A DNA stretch of 64,000 nt. It comes from Syntrophales bacterium. GTDB taxonomy: Bacteria > Desulfobacterota > Syntrophia > Syntrophales > UBA5619. Below the pieces are notes generated by a model. The model ran no database searches. It worked only from the letters and a program-made list of their open reading frames with translations, and was not told where the DNA came from. The first letter of the stretch is position 1, and each line of letters begins with the position of its first letter. The translations under genes and the position numbers were made by a program. This document shows, in pieces, positions 26,626-34,403 of this stretch. Where the stretch lies: positions 1 to 64,000 of the forward strand of contig JALNYO010000017.1 of assembly GCA_023229765.1 (NCBI GenBank), given 5' to 3'.

Positions 26626-27822
26626 ATGAGCGATGCGGTCATTGTTGAAGCAGTAAGAAGCGCCGGTGGGCGTTACAAGAAGGGCGGTCTGTCGCTGACA
26701 AGATCGGATGATTATGGAATACAGGTTTTAAAGGGACTTTTAGTGCGTGTTCCTCAATTAAAACCGGAAGATGTAGATGATGTAATTGTTGGGTGTTCCT
26801 TTCCCGAGGCGGAGCAGGGGATGAATTTCGGCCGTATTCTCTCAATCGGCGCGGGTCTGCCCATTACGACATCGGGGATGACGGTCAACCGTTTCTGTTC
26901 CTCCGGCATTCAGTCCATCGCGGATGCAACCGCCAAGATCAGGGCGGGCTGGTCGGAGGTGATTATTGCCGGCGGCTGTGAGACGATGTCCCATATTCCG
27001 ATGGGCGGTTCAGTGCTCCGTCCCGATCCCGAGTGGGATTTCGACGGGGGAATGCCGAATGTTTACGTTTCGATGGGAATTACCGCGGAAAATGTCGCCG
27101 CCGACTACAATATATCCCGCGAAGAGATGGACAAGTTTGGCGTGGAGAGCAACCGTCGCGCCTACGAGGCGATCAAGGCGGGCAAATTCAAGGAGGAGAT
27201 TATCCCGATTGTTGCCAACCGCTACAAGATTTCCAAGAGCGGCAGACGTGTCAAGGAGAAGTTTGTATTCGATACGGATGACGGGGTTCGCTGGCCCTCG
27301 AAACTTGAGGATATGGCAAAGCTGAAATCGCCCTTTAAGCAGGGCGGCAGCGTAACCGCGGCCAATTCTTCCCAGATGACGGATGGGGCGGCCTTTGCGC
27401 TTCTGATGACGCCGGAAAAGGCCAAGGCAATCGGTGTGAAGCCGCTGGCCCGGCTGGCATATTACGCGGTAGCCGGGTGCCGTCCGGAGGAGATGGGCGT
27501 CGGTCCCGCATACGCTATTCCCAAGGTTCTGAAGATGGCGGGGTTGACCACGAAAGATATTGATGTCTTCGAGATCAATGAGGCATTTGCGTCTCAGTGT
27601 CTCTATTCGGCCCGCGTAGTCGGGATTGAGGATCGCTATAAGGCGGGCGATGTCAATCCGAACGGCGGCGCGATCGCCCTTGGCCATCCGCTGGGGTGCA
27701 CCGGCGCGAAGCTTACCGCCCAACTGCTGCACGAATTGAAGCGGCGCAAGGCAAAACGGGGCATCGTTTCCATGTGCATCGGCGGCGGCATGGGAGCGGC
27801 GGGCATCTATGAGATGTTGTAG
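26626..27822 (+). CDS. fadA: acetyl-CoA acyltransferase (3-ketoacyl-CoA thiolase)
   Basis: This enzyme closes the beta-oxidation cycle by cleaving 3-ketoacyl-CoA. The acyl-accepting Cys91 is in NRFCSSGIQS. The C-terminal catalytic elements INEAFASQ, GHPLGCTGAKL and CIGGGMG are all present. At 398 residues it has normal thiolase length. AAAGGAGG lies seven bases before the ATG, and the gene follows the fused dehydrogenase-hydratase by 97 bases. A hairpin about 250 bases downstream, beyond a MITE, could end the operon transcript. Confidence 0.93.
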   Translation: MSDAVIVEAVRSAGGRYKKGGLSLTRSDDYGIQVLKGLLVRVPQLKPEDVDDVIVGCSFPEAEQGMNFGRILSIGAGLPITTSGMTVNRFCSSGIQSIADATAKIRAGWSEVIIAGGCETMSHIPMGGSVLRPDPEWDFDGGMPNVYVSMGITAENVAADYNISREEMDKFGVESNRRAYEAIKAGKFKEEIIPIVANRYKISKSGRRVKEKFVFDTDDGVRWPSKLEDMAKLKSPFKQGGSVTAANSSQMTDGAAFALLMTPEKAKAIGVKPLARLAYYAVAGCRPEEMGVGPAYAIPKVLKMAGLTTKDIDVFEINEAFASQCLYSARVVGIEDRYKAGDVNPNGGAIALGHPLGCTGAKLTAQLLHELKRRKAKRGIVSMCIGGGMGAAGIYEML

Positions 27823-27869
27823 GTGTCTGCTGGTCTTTGAGGTTTAAACAGCACGCATTATCAAAGAAT

Positions 27870-28052
27870 GGGTCTGCGACAAAAATGTGGGTATCATATA
27901 CTTGCAGAAACTTATTCCCCCTTTGGAAAAGGGGGGCAGGGGGGATTCATAATAAAAGCAAGGTGATATTTATTCTCCATCAAATCTCCCCCAACCCCTC
28001 TTTGCTAAAGAGGGGTGAAAAACTGCTCTACCCATAAATTTGTCGCACACCC
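27870..28052 (+). mobile_element. MITE family D, 183 bp, with 9-bp target duplication
   Basis: The element has inverted ends GGGTCTGCGACAAA / TTTGTCGCACACCC. It is flanked by an exact 9-base direct repeat TCAAAGAAT (27861-27869 and 28053-28061), so this is a clean insertion. An inverted copy of the same length is at 63166. It encodes no protein and must depend on a transposase elsewhere. Confidence 0.9.
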
Positions 28053-28069
28053 TCAAAGAATGGTGCATG

Positions 28070-28108
28070 AGAGGAGGCCGCCTTCGAGGGAACGCGGACT
28101 CCTCTTTA
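28070..28108 (+). terminator. hairpin, possible terminator of the beta-oxidation operon
   Basis: AGAGGAG pairs with CTCCTCT across a loop of about 22 bases and is followed by TTTATTT. The T tract is short, so termination is plausible but not certain. Confidence 0.4.
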
Positions 28109-28266
28109 TTTACGGAACTCAAATGATTATTGATTTCTTGGCTCGATATATTGTTCGGTCTTGCTGAAAGGGCAGGGGCAAGCGCTTGTCGTGCAGAAGT
28201 GATTGCAAAATTTTCCAATTTTTGCTTGAAAAGCGAGTCTCTTTGGGATATACGACGGCTTCCTTT

Positions 28267-28341
28267 GGGCGGTTAACTCAGCGGGAGAGTGCTACCTTCA
28301 CACGGTAGAAGTCACTGGTTCAATCCCAGTACCGCCTACCA
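28267..28341 (+). tRNA. tRNA-Val (anticodon CAC)
   Basis: A full cloverleaf can be folded. The acceptor strands are GGGCGGT and ACCGCCT with an encoded ACCA end, and the D arm lies around CTCAGCGGGAGAG. The anticodon stem CTACC/GGTAG closes the loop TTCACAC (anticodon CAC), and the T arm is CTGGTTCAATCCCAG. The G1-U72 acceptor pair is slightly unusual. The 3' part is the integration site of the adjacent islands. Confidence 0.93.
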
Positions 28342-28343
28342 AT
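28319..28343 (+). other. attL site inside tRNA-Val 3' end
   Basis: TTCAATCCCAGTACCGCC plus TACCAAT is repeated exactly (25 bp) at 39220-39244. Integration here rebuilds the tRNA 3' end, the usual arrangement for P4-type tyrosine integrases. Confidence 0.9.
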
Positions 28344-28529
28344 TGAATGTTTTTTAAAGTTTATTACAGTTTAAGAAGAGAAAGAACCCGTTAGAAATAG
28401 CGGGTTTTTTCTTGTTTATAGTCCAGCGACGTGTTATAGGGTTTTTTAACATCCAAGGGTTTTTAGGGATATCCTGAGCATTAGAATGTCCCTACAACGG
28501 AACCGATGTCCCTATAAGGAGGCAAACTA

Positions 28530-29726
28530 ATGCCACGTTTAACAATGCCACTGACAGATGCGAAAGTTAAAAATGCGAAGGCGCGGGTAAAAGAATTTAA
28601 GATTTTTGATGGCGGTGGTCTGTACTTGGCCGTTAGTCCTTCCGGTGGGAAGCTCTGGAGATTGAAATATCGGTTTGAAAATAAGGAGGCAAGGTTGTCG
28701 CTGGGGATATACCCGGCTGTTTCCCTTGCCGATGCCCGCCAGCGCCGCGAAGATGCTAAACGATTATTGGCCAATGGTGTTGACCCCGGCGCAGTCAAGA
28801 AGGCGCAGAAGCAGGCACAGACGGAAGAAACAGAAACCTTTGAGGTAGTAGCAAGAGAATGGCATATAAAACAATCGAATGTCTGGGTTGCAGCCTATTC
28901 CGTGAAAATGATTCAAGGGTTGGCAAGAGATATTTTTCCATGGTTAGGGCCGAGGCCGATAAAAGAAATAAAGCCACAGGAATTATTGATTGTATTGCGG
29001 CGTATAGAATCACGCGGCGTCCTGGATACCGCACACAGGATGAGGGTTGTTTGTGGACAGATTTTTAGATACGCAGTTGCAACGGGCAGGGCGGAACACG
29101 ATATTTCCGGCGATCTAAAGGGAGCGTTGACACCGTTCAAGGAATCCCACCATGCAGCTATAACCGACCCCTTGAAGGTGGGTGGCTTGCTACGCGCGAT
29201 TGACGGATACCAAGGCGGCTTTGTTGTTCAATGCGCCTTGAAGCTCGCTCCGTTGCTGTTCGTGCGTCCGGGGGAGCTACGAAAGGCAGAATGGTCGGAG
29301 ATTGACCTTGACGAAGCTACATGGAATATTCCCGCTATTAAGATGAAGATGAGGGAGGCGCACTTGGTACCACTATCAACACAGGCAGTTGCTATCCTGA
29401 AAGAGCTTCACCCATTAACAGGCACAGGGAAATACATCTTTCCGTCGGCAAGGTCTGCTACCCGTCCTATGTCTGACAATGCGATCTTGGCGGCATTGCG
29501 CCGCATGGGTTTTGATAAGGATGAAATGTCCGGACATGGATTCCGGGCAATGGCGCGCACCATCCTTGACGAGGTGCTACAGGTGAGACCTGACTTTATA
29601 GAACACCAGCTTGCCCACAGTGTCCGCGACCCTAACGGAAGAGCCTATAACCGAACGCACCACCTACCAGAGCGGACAAAGATGATGCAGCAATGGAGCG
29701 ACTACCTGGACAGCTTGAAAGGATAA
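28530..29726 (+). CDS. int: tyrosine recombinase integrase (P4-type, DUF4102 N-terminus)
   Basis: This 398-residue protein has an N-terminal DUF4102 arm-binding domain (LYLAVSPSGGKLWRLKYRFENKEARLSLG), a SAM-like core-binding domain and a C-terminal catalytic domain. The catalytic Arg (FVRPGELRKAEW), HxxR (GHGFRAMART), His (HQLAHSVRD) and Tyr (GRAYNRT) are all visible. GGAGG lies seven bases before the ATG. It is next to tRNA-Val and is the enzyme expected to recombine the att repeats. No other integrase is seen in the window, so it may also have served the second island. Confidence 0.95.
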   Translation: MPRLTMPLTDAKVKNAKARVKEFKIFDGGGLYLAVSPSGGKLWRLKYRFENKEARLSLGIYPAVSLADARQRREDAKRLLANGVDPGAVKKAQKQAQTEETETFEVVAREWHIKQSNVWVAAYSVKMIQGLARDIFPWLGPRPIKEIKPQELLIVLRRIESRGVLDTAHRMRVVCGQIFRYAVATGRAEHDISGDLKGALTPFKESHHAAITDPLKVGGLLRAIDGYQGGFVVQCALKLAPLLFVRPGELRKAEWSEIDLDEATWNIPAIKMKMREAHLVPLSTQAVAILKELHPLTGTGKYIFPSARSATRPMSDNAILAALRRMGFDKDEMSGHGFRAMARTILDEVLQVRPDFIEHQLAHSVRDPNGRAYNRTHHLPERTKMMQQWSDYLDSLKG

Positions 29727-29946
29727 AAAAGCGGCGAACGGGGGGGAAGTTTTTAAACCCCCGTAAGTTATTTATATATTTCATCATTCTGCTATTTTTA
29801 CCCTAAATACAGCAAATTCGGTAGATTTTCATAAAGCAAGACCTCCCTAAATTTCACAGTATTTTTTCCCCCCTTTTTCGCCTTTTTTACCCTCTTTTCT
29901 ACACTTTTGACACCATGTAACCCCTTGATTTTTAAAGCGCCAAGAT

Positions 29947-29973
29947 TTAATATAATGTTAAGCATTATATTAA
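29947..29973. promoter_or_regulatory. 27-bp perfect palindrome ahead of alpA
   Basis: The arms TTAATATAATG and CATTATATTAA flank TTAAG. It sits in the otherwise empty, very AT-rich 371-base gap between the integrase and AlpA genes. The rest of that gap holds T- and C-rich tracts and no gene I can support. It could be a regulator operator overlapping a promoter (TATAAT lies in the arm) or part of an origin. Confidence 0.5.
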
Positions 29974-30097
29974 ATGATATCAATTAGTTACCTCATTTTT
30001 TTGCTTGATTTTCCTGAAAATAAGTTTACTATCGAAACTAACGAAGCAATTTACACCGATTCGGACTTAGTTGGACTTAATTATCATGGAGGCAAAA

Positions 30098-30316
30098 ATG
30101 GCAGAACGAACCGAAAGATTTTTAAGATTACCGGATGTCCTGGAACGATTTCCAGTCTCCCGCAGCACATGGTGGAACGGCGTAAAAACTGGAAAATACC
30201 CAAAGCCAGTGAAACTTTCGCCAAGAACTTCAGCATGGACGGAAACCGTTATAAATGATCTATGTATCAGGCTTTCTGGTTATTCAGTGAAGGCTGAAGC
30301 GAGGGCCGACCGATGA
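30098..30316 (+). CDS. AlpA-family regulator/excisionase
   Basis: This 72-residue protein has the AlpA winged-helix pattern: RFLRLPDVLERFPVSRSTWWNGVKTGKYPKPVKLSPRTSAWTETVINDL (helix-turn-helix, then a wing ending in the conserved W). The chosen ATG follows GGAGG by five bases; longer in-frame starts lack a site. AlpA proteins switch on excision and replication genes of P4-like satellites. Its stop overlaps a 21-codon frame. Confidence 0.9.
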   Translation: MAERTERFLRLPDVLERFPVSRSTWWNGVKTGKYPKPVKLSPRTSAWTETVINDLCIRLSGYSVKAEARADR

Positions 30317-30378
30317 CCATTACTATTCAGAAAGCCTGTTATCGGGCGGAAAGTGCGGTGTTCAGGGGGGTGCGATGA
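30313..30378 (+). CDS. 21-aa micro-ORF between alpA and the next gene
   Basis: The frame MTITIQKACYRAESAVFRGV (plus one Arg) overlaps the AlpA stop by four bases and the next gene's ATG by four bases. The tight tiling suggests translational coupling, although no separate binding site is visible. I do not recognise the peptide. Confidence 0.35.
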   Translation: MTITIQKACYRAESAVFRGVR

Positions 30379-30728
30379 ACCCCTCTACTTTAACCTTTGC
30401 CGAGATGGCCGAGACTATCACCCCGGAAACCCTGCCGGACTTCCTTCATCGTCTTTCGAGCCGACCTGAACCCCACGACCTCAATTTTACCGCACTCATT
30501 CTTGAGCTGGCCGGGGAAACCCTGAACCGGACGCCATTCTCAATTTTCCGGCAGTACGCTGATTTGACCGGGGAACGTAACCCGGAACTTGCCGAACGCC
30601 TCTGGAAGATCAGCTTTCCCGGTGTTCTAATCAACCTTAAACCCAAAGAGCCCAAAACAGGGATAGTTATTGATTTTCCCATTGATAGACTGAAAAAGTC
30701 AATGATATCCACCAACTATACGCGATAG
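30375..30728 (+). CDS. hypothetical phage-island protein, 117 aa
   Basis: This 117-residue, mostly helical, soluble protein (TFAEMAETITPETLPDFLHRLSSRP, then RQYADLTGERNPELAERLWKI) has a GGGGGG-type purine stretch ahead of its ATG. I recognise no family. Its position between AlpA and the putative replication gene suggests an accessory or regulatory role in the satellite. No membrane segment is present. Confidence 0.55.
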   Translation: MNPSTLTFAEMAETITPETLPDFLHRLSSRPEPHDLNFTALILELAGETLNRTPFSIFRQYADLTGERNPELAERLWKISFPGVLINLKPKEPKTGIVIDFPIDRLKKSMISTNYTR

Positions 30729-30771
30729 GCATTATATATGTATAATATCAAGATGTTGCAGAGTTTTGGAC

Positions 30772-30819
30772 TGACAAAACAAACCATATATATATTGTAT
30801 GTATTAGTTTGTTTTGTCA
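30772..30819. promoter_or_regulatory. 48-bp inverted repeat upstream of the putative rep gene
   Basis: The arms TGACAAAACAAAC and GTTTGTTTTGTCA are 13-base perfect complements around a 22-base AT-rich centre with a TATATATATTGTATG core. It lies 90 bases ahead of the zinc-binding protein gene. An operator or a replication origin cruciform are both plausible. Confidence 0.5.
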
Positions 30820-30908
30820 CGGCATGCCATTGTAACCTATTGAAATCATTTACCATTACGTCAACCAACAGCAACTTGGTGGATATCATTGAGGTTTTTT
30901 AATGACCG

Positions 30909-31682
30909 ATGCGAATAACGGCAAACGAGCGGGGTGCATTTTCCAGAGGGCGGCAGATACCATGCGGGGCGTGGGTGCCGATGCTGGCAAAAAAATCGTA
31001 CCGGCGACAGCAACACTGCGACCGCTGGAGTTGCAACGATTGCAGAGCAAGGAAGATCAAAAACCTTCAAGCGGAGATTCAGGGTGCTGGGCTGGCAGTT
31101 ACAACTTATGTATCCGAAAGACCACCTATCACGACAGACCCAGAGGCAAAGGCTTTGAGTAAGTTATTGAGACAAGTTTGTGGAGCATGGTGGACGGTGC
31201 GAAGTGATTCGAGAATAGTTATTATTGCGAAATCTGCGCACCTTGATGCTGTTCGTTTGCGTACTAAATATATCATGGAAGCTCTGATTGTAGACGTCTT
31301 GAACGAACCATGGAGTCAATCCTTTGCCAAGCGGATTACCAGACCGCACGGGCAGAAAGAACAGAAGGTAAAAAACACTGACAGTGCCTATGCTCAGTGG
31401 ATTGGCGAGGAAGGCGGGGAAGTAGCCATGCAAGAGTTTACGGCGCTTAAAAGCGATCCTCAGCGTGCTAAATGGCTATTGCATCACATGGATGAGGTTG
31501 TGCTCTACAATCAGGGGAAAGAAATCATGGAAGAATATCAAGCGGGGGCTGAAGTCTCACTCAGGGGGGCAAGCCCCCCCGAACCCCCCCGGCAATTACA
31601 ATTGAATGAGAAAGAGACTGTAAGGGCGGCGGACGCCGTAGGCGGCATGACGCGCCGCACTGCAAGGAACGTATGTAATTGA
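30909..31682 (+). CDS. putative replication-associated protein with Cys4-type cluster
   Basis: This 257-residue protein has an N-terminal cysteine cluster (CDRWSCNDCRARKIKNL, with an earlier Cys in IPCGAW) that resembles the zinc-binding start of phage and plasmid replication proteins. A basic middle and a disordered Pro-rich tail (ASPPEPPRQLQLNEKE) follow. The better Shine-Dalgarno (GAGG) serves an ATG seven bases upstream in another frame, so the start is uncertain. I infer a replication role from position and cluster only. A large inverted repeat precedes it. Confidence 0.5.
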   Translation: MRITANERGAFSRGRQIPCGAWVPMLAKKSYRRQQHCDRWSCNDCRARKIKNLQAEIQGAGLAVTTYVSERPPITTDPEAKALSKLLRQVCGAWWTVRSDSRIVIIAKSAHLDAVRLRTKYIMEALIVDVLNEPWSQSFAKRITRPHGQKEQKVKNTDSAYAQWIGEEGGEVAMQEFTALKSDPQRAKWLLHHMDEVVLYNQGKEIMEEYQAGAEVSLRGASPPEPPRQLQLNEKETVRAADAVGGMTRRTARNVCN

Positions 31683-31694
31683 AAGAGGAAATGT

Positions 31695-31811
31695 ATGATG
31701 CCTACAAAAACTATAACAAAGCGGCTCGCCGAGTGGGAAAGAAAATTTGAGGAAGCCGCAAAGCGTAAGAAGCAAAAGGCAAAGGTGAAACATGAGCAAA
31801 AGAGCAAGTAA
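31695..31811 (+). CDS. 38-aa basic protein
   Basis: This short frame (MMPTKTITKRLAEWERKFEEAAK, then a lysine-rich tail) is preceded by GAGG with seven bases of spacing and overlaps the HNH gene by 20 bases. It is a highly charged coiled-coil-like helix. I do not recognise it; small basic proteins of this kind are common just before HNH-terminase blocks. Confidence 0.45.
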   Translation: MMPTKTITKRLAEWERKFEEAAKRKKQKAKVKHEQKSK

Positions 31812-32190
31812 GTATTGTGCATCATACCCCTGCAATCAGATAGCCACGAACGGCGCTTACTGTACCCAGCATCAACCTATCAGGGCAGAGAAGCAGGCAG
31901 AGCCATTCTATTTAAGCACCTCGTGGCGAAGGTTTAGGGATTACTATATAGGCTTACACCCCTTATGCGAGATGTGCTTAGCTGAGGGGCGCGAGGTGCC
32001 GGGGCAGATTGTCGATCACGTCCGGGAGATCAAGGACGGCGGGGCACTGACAAGCGAGGACAATGCAATGACCCTTTGCCACTGGCACCATAACAATAAG
32101 ACGGCAGAGGCGAAAGCTGTCAGAAATCATCAATTAGGCTACGGGAATAACCCGCCCGGTAACTCAGAGCGAGTTTTTCAGGTGTTTTAG
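31792..32190 (+). CDS. HNH endonuclease (phage packaging type)
   Basis: This 132-residue nuclease has a cysteine-flanked HNH core: CEMCLAEGREVPGQIVDHV, then GGALTSEDNAMTLCHWHHNNKT. An N-terminal CxxxPCNQ...YCxxH zinc motif is also visible. HNH proteins beside terS/terL assist terminase cutting in HK97-type phages and capsid-forming satellites. The gene precedes terS by 18 bases, with a co-linear layout that supports a packaging role. Confidence 0.9.
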   Translation: MSKRASKYCASYPCNQIATNGAYCTQHQPIRAEKQAEPFYLSTSWRRFRDYYIGLHPLCEMCLAEGREVPGQIVDHVREIKDGGALTSEDNAMTLCHWHHNNKTAEAKAVRNHQLGYGNNPPGNSERVFQVF

Positions 32191-32208
32191 CCATAGGAGG
32201 TAAATGGA

Positions 32209-32676
32209 ATGTCAAAACTTAAACCGACAGCACTTTTAGAACTTGAAAAGGGCAAACTGTACAGCGATCAGCGCGACCGTGCTGAACTGGAACCAAAGCC
32301 AGAACGGGAATTGACGCCACGATGCCCACGTCGCTTTTCAAAAGAAGAGCGGCGGGCATGGAAAGAGATTGCGGCAGTCTTGAAAAACTATGGCCTGTTC
32401 ACGATTGCTAATGCAATCCAGTTGGAATTGCTGACAACGACCTGGGTGCAATATCTGGATTGTTGCAAGCAGATGGTGTTGGCCCCGGCGATCATTATCA
32501 AGGGGCCGGACGGCGGGAGCATGTATAACCCGCACTTTAACGCACAACATCGGTTAGGCGTACTGGTTGACCGGTACAGCCAAAACTTAGGGCTATCATC
32601 AATCGCACTGGCGAAGATAGGAACATTGATGCTGAAGAGTAAAAAGAAATCAGAGATGGAATCTCTACTGGATTAA
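32209..32676 (+). CDS. terminase small subunit, P27 family
   Basis: This 155-residue protein has the P27-type pattern: RCPRRFSKEERRAWKEIAAVLKNYGLFTIANAIQLELLTTTW, with YNPHFNAQHRLGVLVDRYSQNLGLSSIALAKIG towards the C-terminus. It would recognise the packaging site and load the large subunit. GGAGG lies eight bases before the ATG, and terL begins two bases after its stop. The cos or pac site is probably near here, but I could not identify it. Confidence 0.85.
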   Translation: MSKLKPTALLELEKGKLYSDQRDRAELEPKPERELTPRCPRRFSKEERRAWKEIAAVLKNYGLFTIANAIQLELLTTTWVQYLDCCKQMVLAPAIIIKGPDGGSMYNPHFNAQHRLGVLVDRYSQNLGLSSIALAKIGTLMLKSKKKSEMESLLD

Positions 32677-32678
32677 CC

Positions 32679-34256
32679 ATGATTAAGAAAGACGGATTAG
32701 AAAAGGCGTTACGAGTCAAGACCTTCATTGAGAACTTGACCTTCTCAAAAGGGCAGTGGGCCGGACAGCCGTTCAACCTGCTACCGTGGCAATGGGAAGA
32801 TGTTGTCCTGCCGGCATTCGGCACATTAAAGAAAGATGGCTTCAGGCAATATCGTTTTGTCTATATCGAAATCCCCAAAAAGAACGGGAAAAGTGAACTT
32901 GGAGCTGCGCTGGCCCTATACCTTTTGTGTGCTGATGGTGAAGGAAAGCCGGAAGTTTATAGCGCGGCAGGCGACCGGGAGCAAGCTGGCCTTGTTTATG
33001 AGGCGGCGGCGCAGATGGTGAAAAACAGTCCGGTTCTATCAAAATGCCTGAAGGTTTTAGACAGCCGGAAACGAATTATCAATCCGAGAAACTCCGGATT
33101 TTATCAAGTCCTATCGTCGGAATCTGAGCTTCAGCATGGATTGAGCCCCAGCGCGATAATCTTTGATGAATTACACGCCCAGCCGACCGACCGCCTCTGG
33201 AACGTACTGACAGCCGGGACGGATTACGCAAGGTCACAACAATTAGTTTTTGTCCTGACTACAGCCGGGATTTACGATAAAAATTCTATTTGGTGGAAAA
33301 TCCGAACCAGAGCGCAACAAATTGAAAAAGGAATTATCAAGCAGCCTGACTTCCTGCCGGTTCTCTATATCGCCGACCCGGAAACCGATAATCCCGATGA
33401 TGAAGAATTGTGGCGGCGGGTAAATCCGTCAATCGGTCATATTTTTGATATTGATAAAATCCGGGCGGACTATGCGACAGCCAAGAATGATCCGGTTGAC
33501 TACCAGAACTTCTTGCGCTTCAGGTTGAACATACCAATCAAGAGCCTTTCCCGATGGATGCCGATGGACAAATGGGATGCCTGCGCCGACCCTGTAAACC
33601 TTGACAGCCTCAAGGGGAGAAAGGCTTACGGTGGGCTTGACTTGGCCTCTAAGAATGACCTTGCAGCCTTTGTGATGGTTTTCCCACCTGAAGCGGACGG
33701 CGGCACCTGGGATATCCTCTGCAAATTCTACTGCCCTGAAGAGGGAATCTTGAAACGGTCCAGAATTGACCGCGTAAACTACGATATTTGGTCAAGGCAG
33801 GGTTTTTTGACCTCTACCCCTGGCGATTGCATTGACTACAATTTTATTGAAAACGACATCTTTCAGGCGGCGAAGGATTATGACCTCCGGGAAATCGGCT
33901 TTGATAGCTGGAATGCAACATCGACCGCTAACAGAGTAATGGAAAAGCTCAATCCGACGAACGCCGACAATGGCTTCAGGATGATGGAGGTTCGCCAAGG
34001 TGCAAAGTCCTTTAACGAACCCGCTAAAGACTTGCTTGTCAAGGTGATGAATAAGCAGATTCGGCATGGCGGAAACCCCGTTTTGAGATGGTGCGCTGAT
34101 AATCTCGTTATGAGGTCAGACCCGAACGGAAACGTCGCACCTGATAAGCAAAAGGCAAGGGATAAAATTGACGGCATGGTTGCGCTGATAATGGCTATGT
34201 CCGGGGCCTTGCGGCACCAAGCAAAGGAGGTTGAACCGACGATCACTTGGATTTGA
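32679..34256 (+). CDS. terminase large subunit
   Basis: The 525-residue motor protein has a Walker A at residues 66-73 (PKKNGKSE), a Walker B near residue 165 (AIIFDELHA), and a C-terminal RNase H-like nuclease domain (GGLDLASKNDLAAF, and later a conserved Asp in KARDKIDGMVAL). It packages DNA into the satellite's own procapsids. It is full length for the HK97 type. The start follows terS by two bases and lacks a strong binding site of its own, so translational coupling is likely. Confidence 0.93.
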   Translation: MIKKDGLEKALRVKTFIENLTFSKGQWAGQPFNLLPWQWEDVVLPAFGTLKKDGFRQYRFVYIEIPKKNGKSELGAALALYLLCADGEGKPEVYSAAGDREQAGLVYEAAAQMVKNSPVLSKCLKVLDSRKRIINPRNSGFYQVLSSESELQHGLSPSAIIFDELHAQPTDRLWNVLTAGTDYARSQQLVFVLTTAGIYDKNSIWWKIRTRAQQIEKGIIKQPDFLPVLYIADPETDNPDDEELWRRVNPSIGHIFDIDKIRADYATAKNDPVDYQNFLRFRLNIPIKSLSRWMPMDKWDACADPVNLDSLKGRKAYGGLDLASKNDLAAFVMVFPPEADGGTWDILCKFYCPEEGILKRSRIDRVNYDIWSRQGFLTSTPGDCIDYNFIENDIFQAAKDYDLREIGFDSWNATSTANRVMEKLNPTNADNGFRMMEVRQGAKSFNEPAKDLLVKVMNKQIRHGGNPVLRWCADNLVMRSDPNGNVAPDKQKARDKIDGMVALIMAMSGALRHQAKEVEPTITWI

Positions 34257-34327
34257 TGCCTTAGCATCACAACAATCAGGGTTTTCCTGAAGGGTGGCCA
34301 CCTGGAAGGGAACGAATAGAATAACAG

Positions 34328-34369
34328 ACCGGCATTAGGGTGCCCTAACACCTTAGTGCCGGTTTTTTA
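34328..34369 (+). terminator. strong intrinsic terminator between terL and capsid gene
   Basis: ACCGGCATTAGGGTG pairs with CACCTTAGTGCCGGT (a 15-base stem with two mismatches) around a six-base loop, followed by TTTTTTATT. This is one of the clearest terminators in the window, and it splits the packaging genes from the capsid genes. Confidence 0.8.
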
Positions 34370-34403
34370 TTGCCCTGAAATTAAACAAAAACAGGAGGTT
34401 AAA

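Noticed and set aside
25419..26642. 407-residue antisense opening opposite the hydroxyacyl-CoA dehydrogenase/hydratase gene
   Set aside because: It is a shadow of a well-supported gene, with His-rich low-quality composition and no start signal.
27970..28218. Antisense frame across the family D MITE
   Set aside because: It runs through the palindromic MITE and the downstream hairpin, with no binding site or protein-like composition.
30902..31162. An 86-residue frame overlapping the putative Rep gene, with a better GAGG binding site
   Set aside because: The overlapping frame carries the cysteine cluster and continues for 257 residues; the 86-residue product looks like a frame shadow, so I kept only the longer one and flagged the start as uncertain.
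31560..31592. G/C-tract hairpin near the end of the putative rep gene
   Set aside because: The GGGGGGC / GCCCCCCC tracts are inside the coding frame and lack a T-run; I could not support a terminator or other site.
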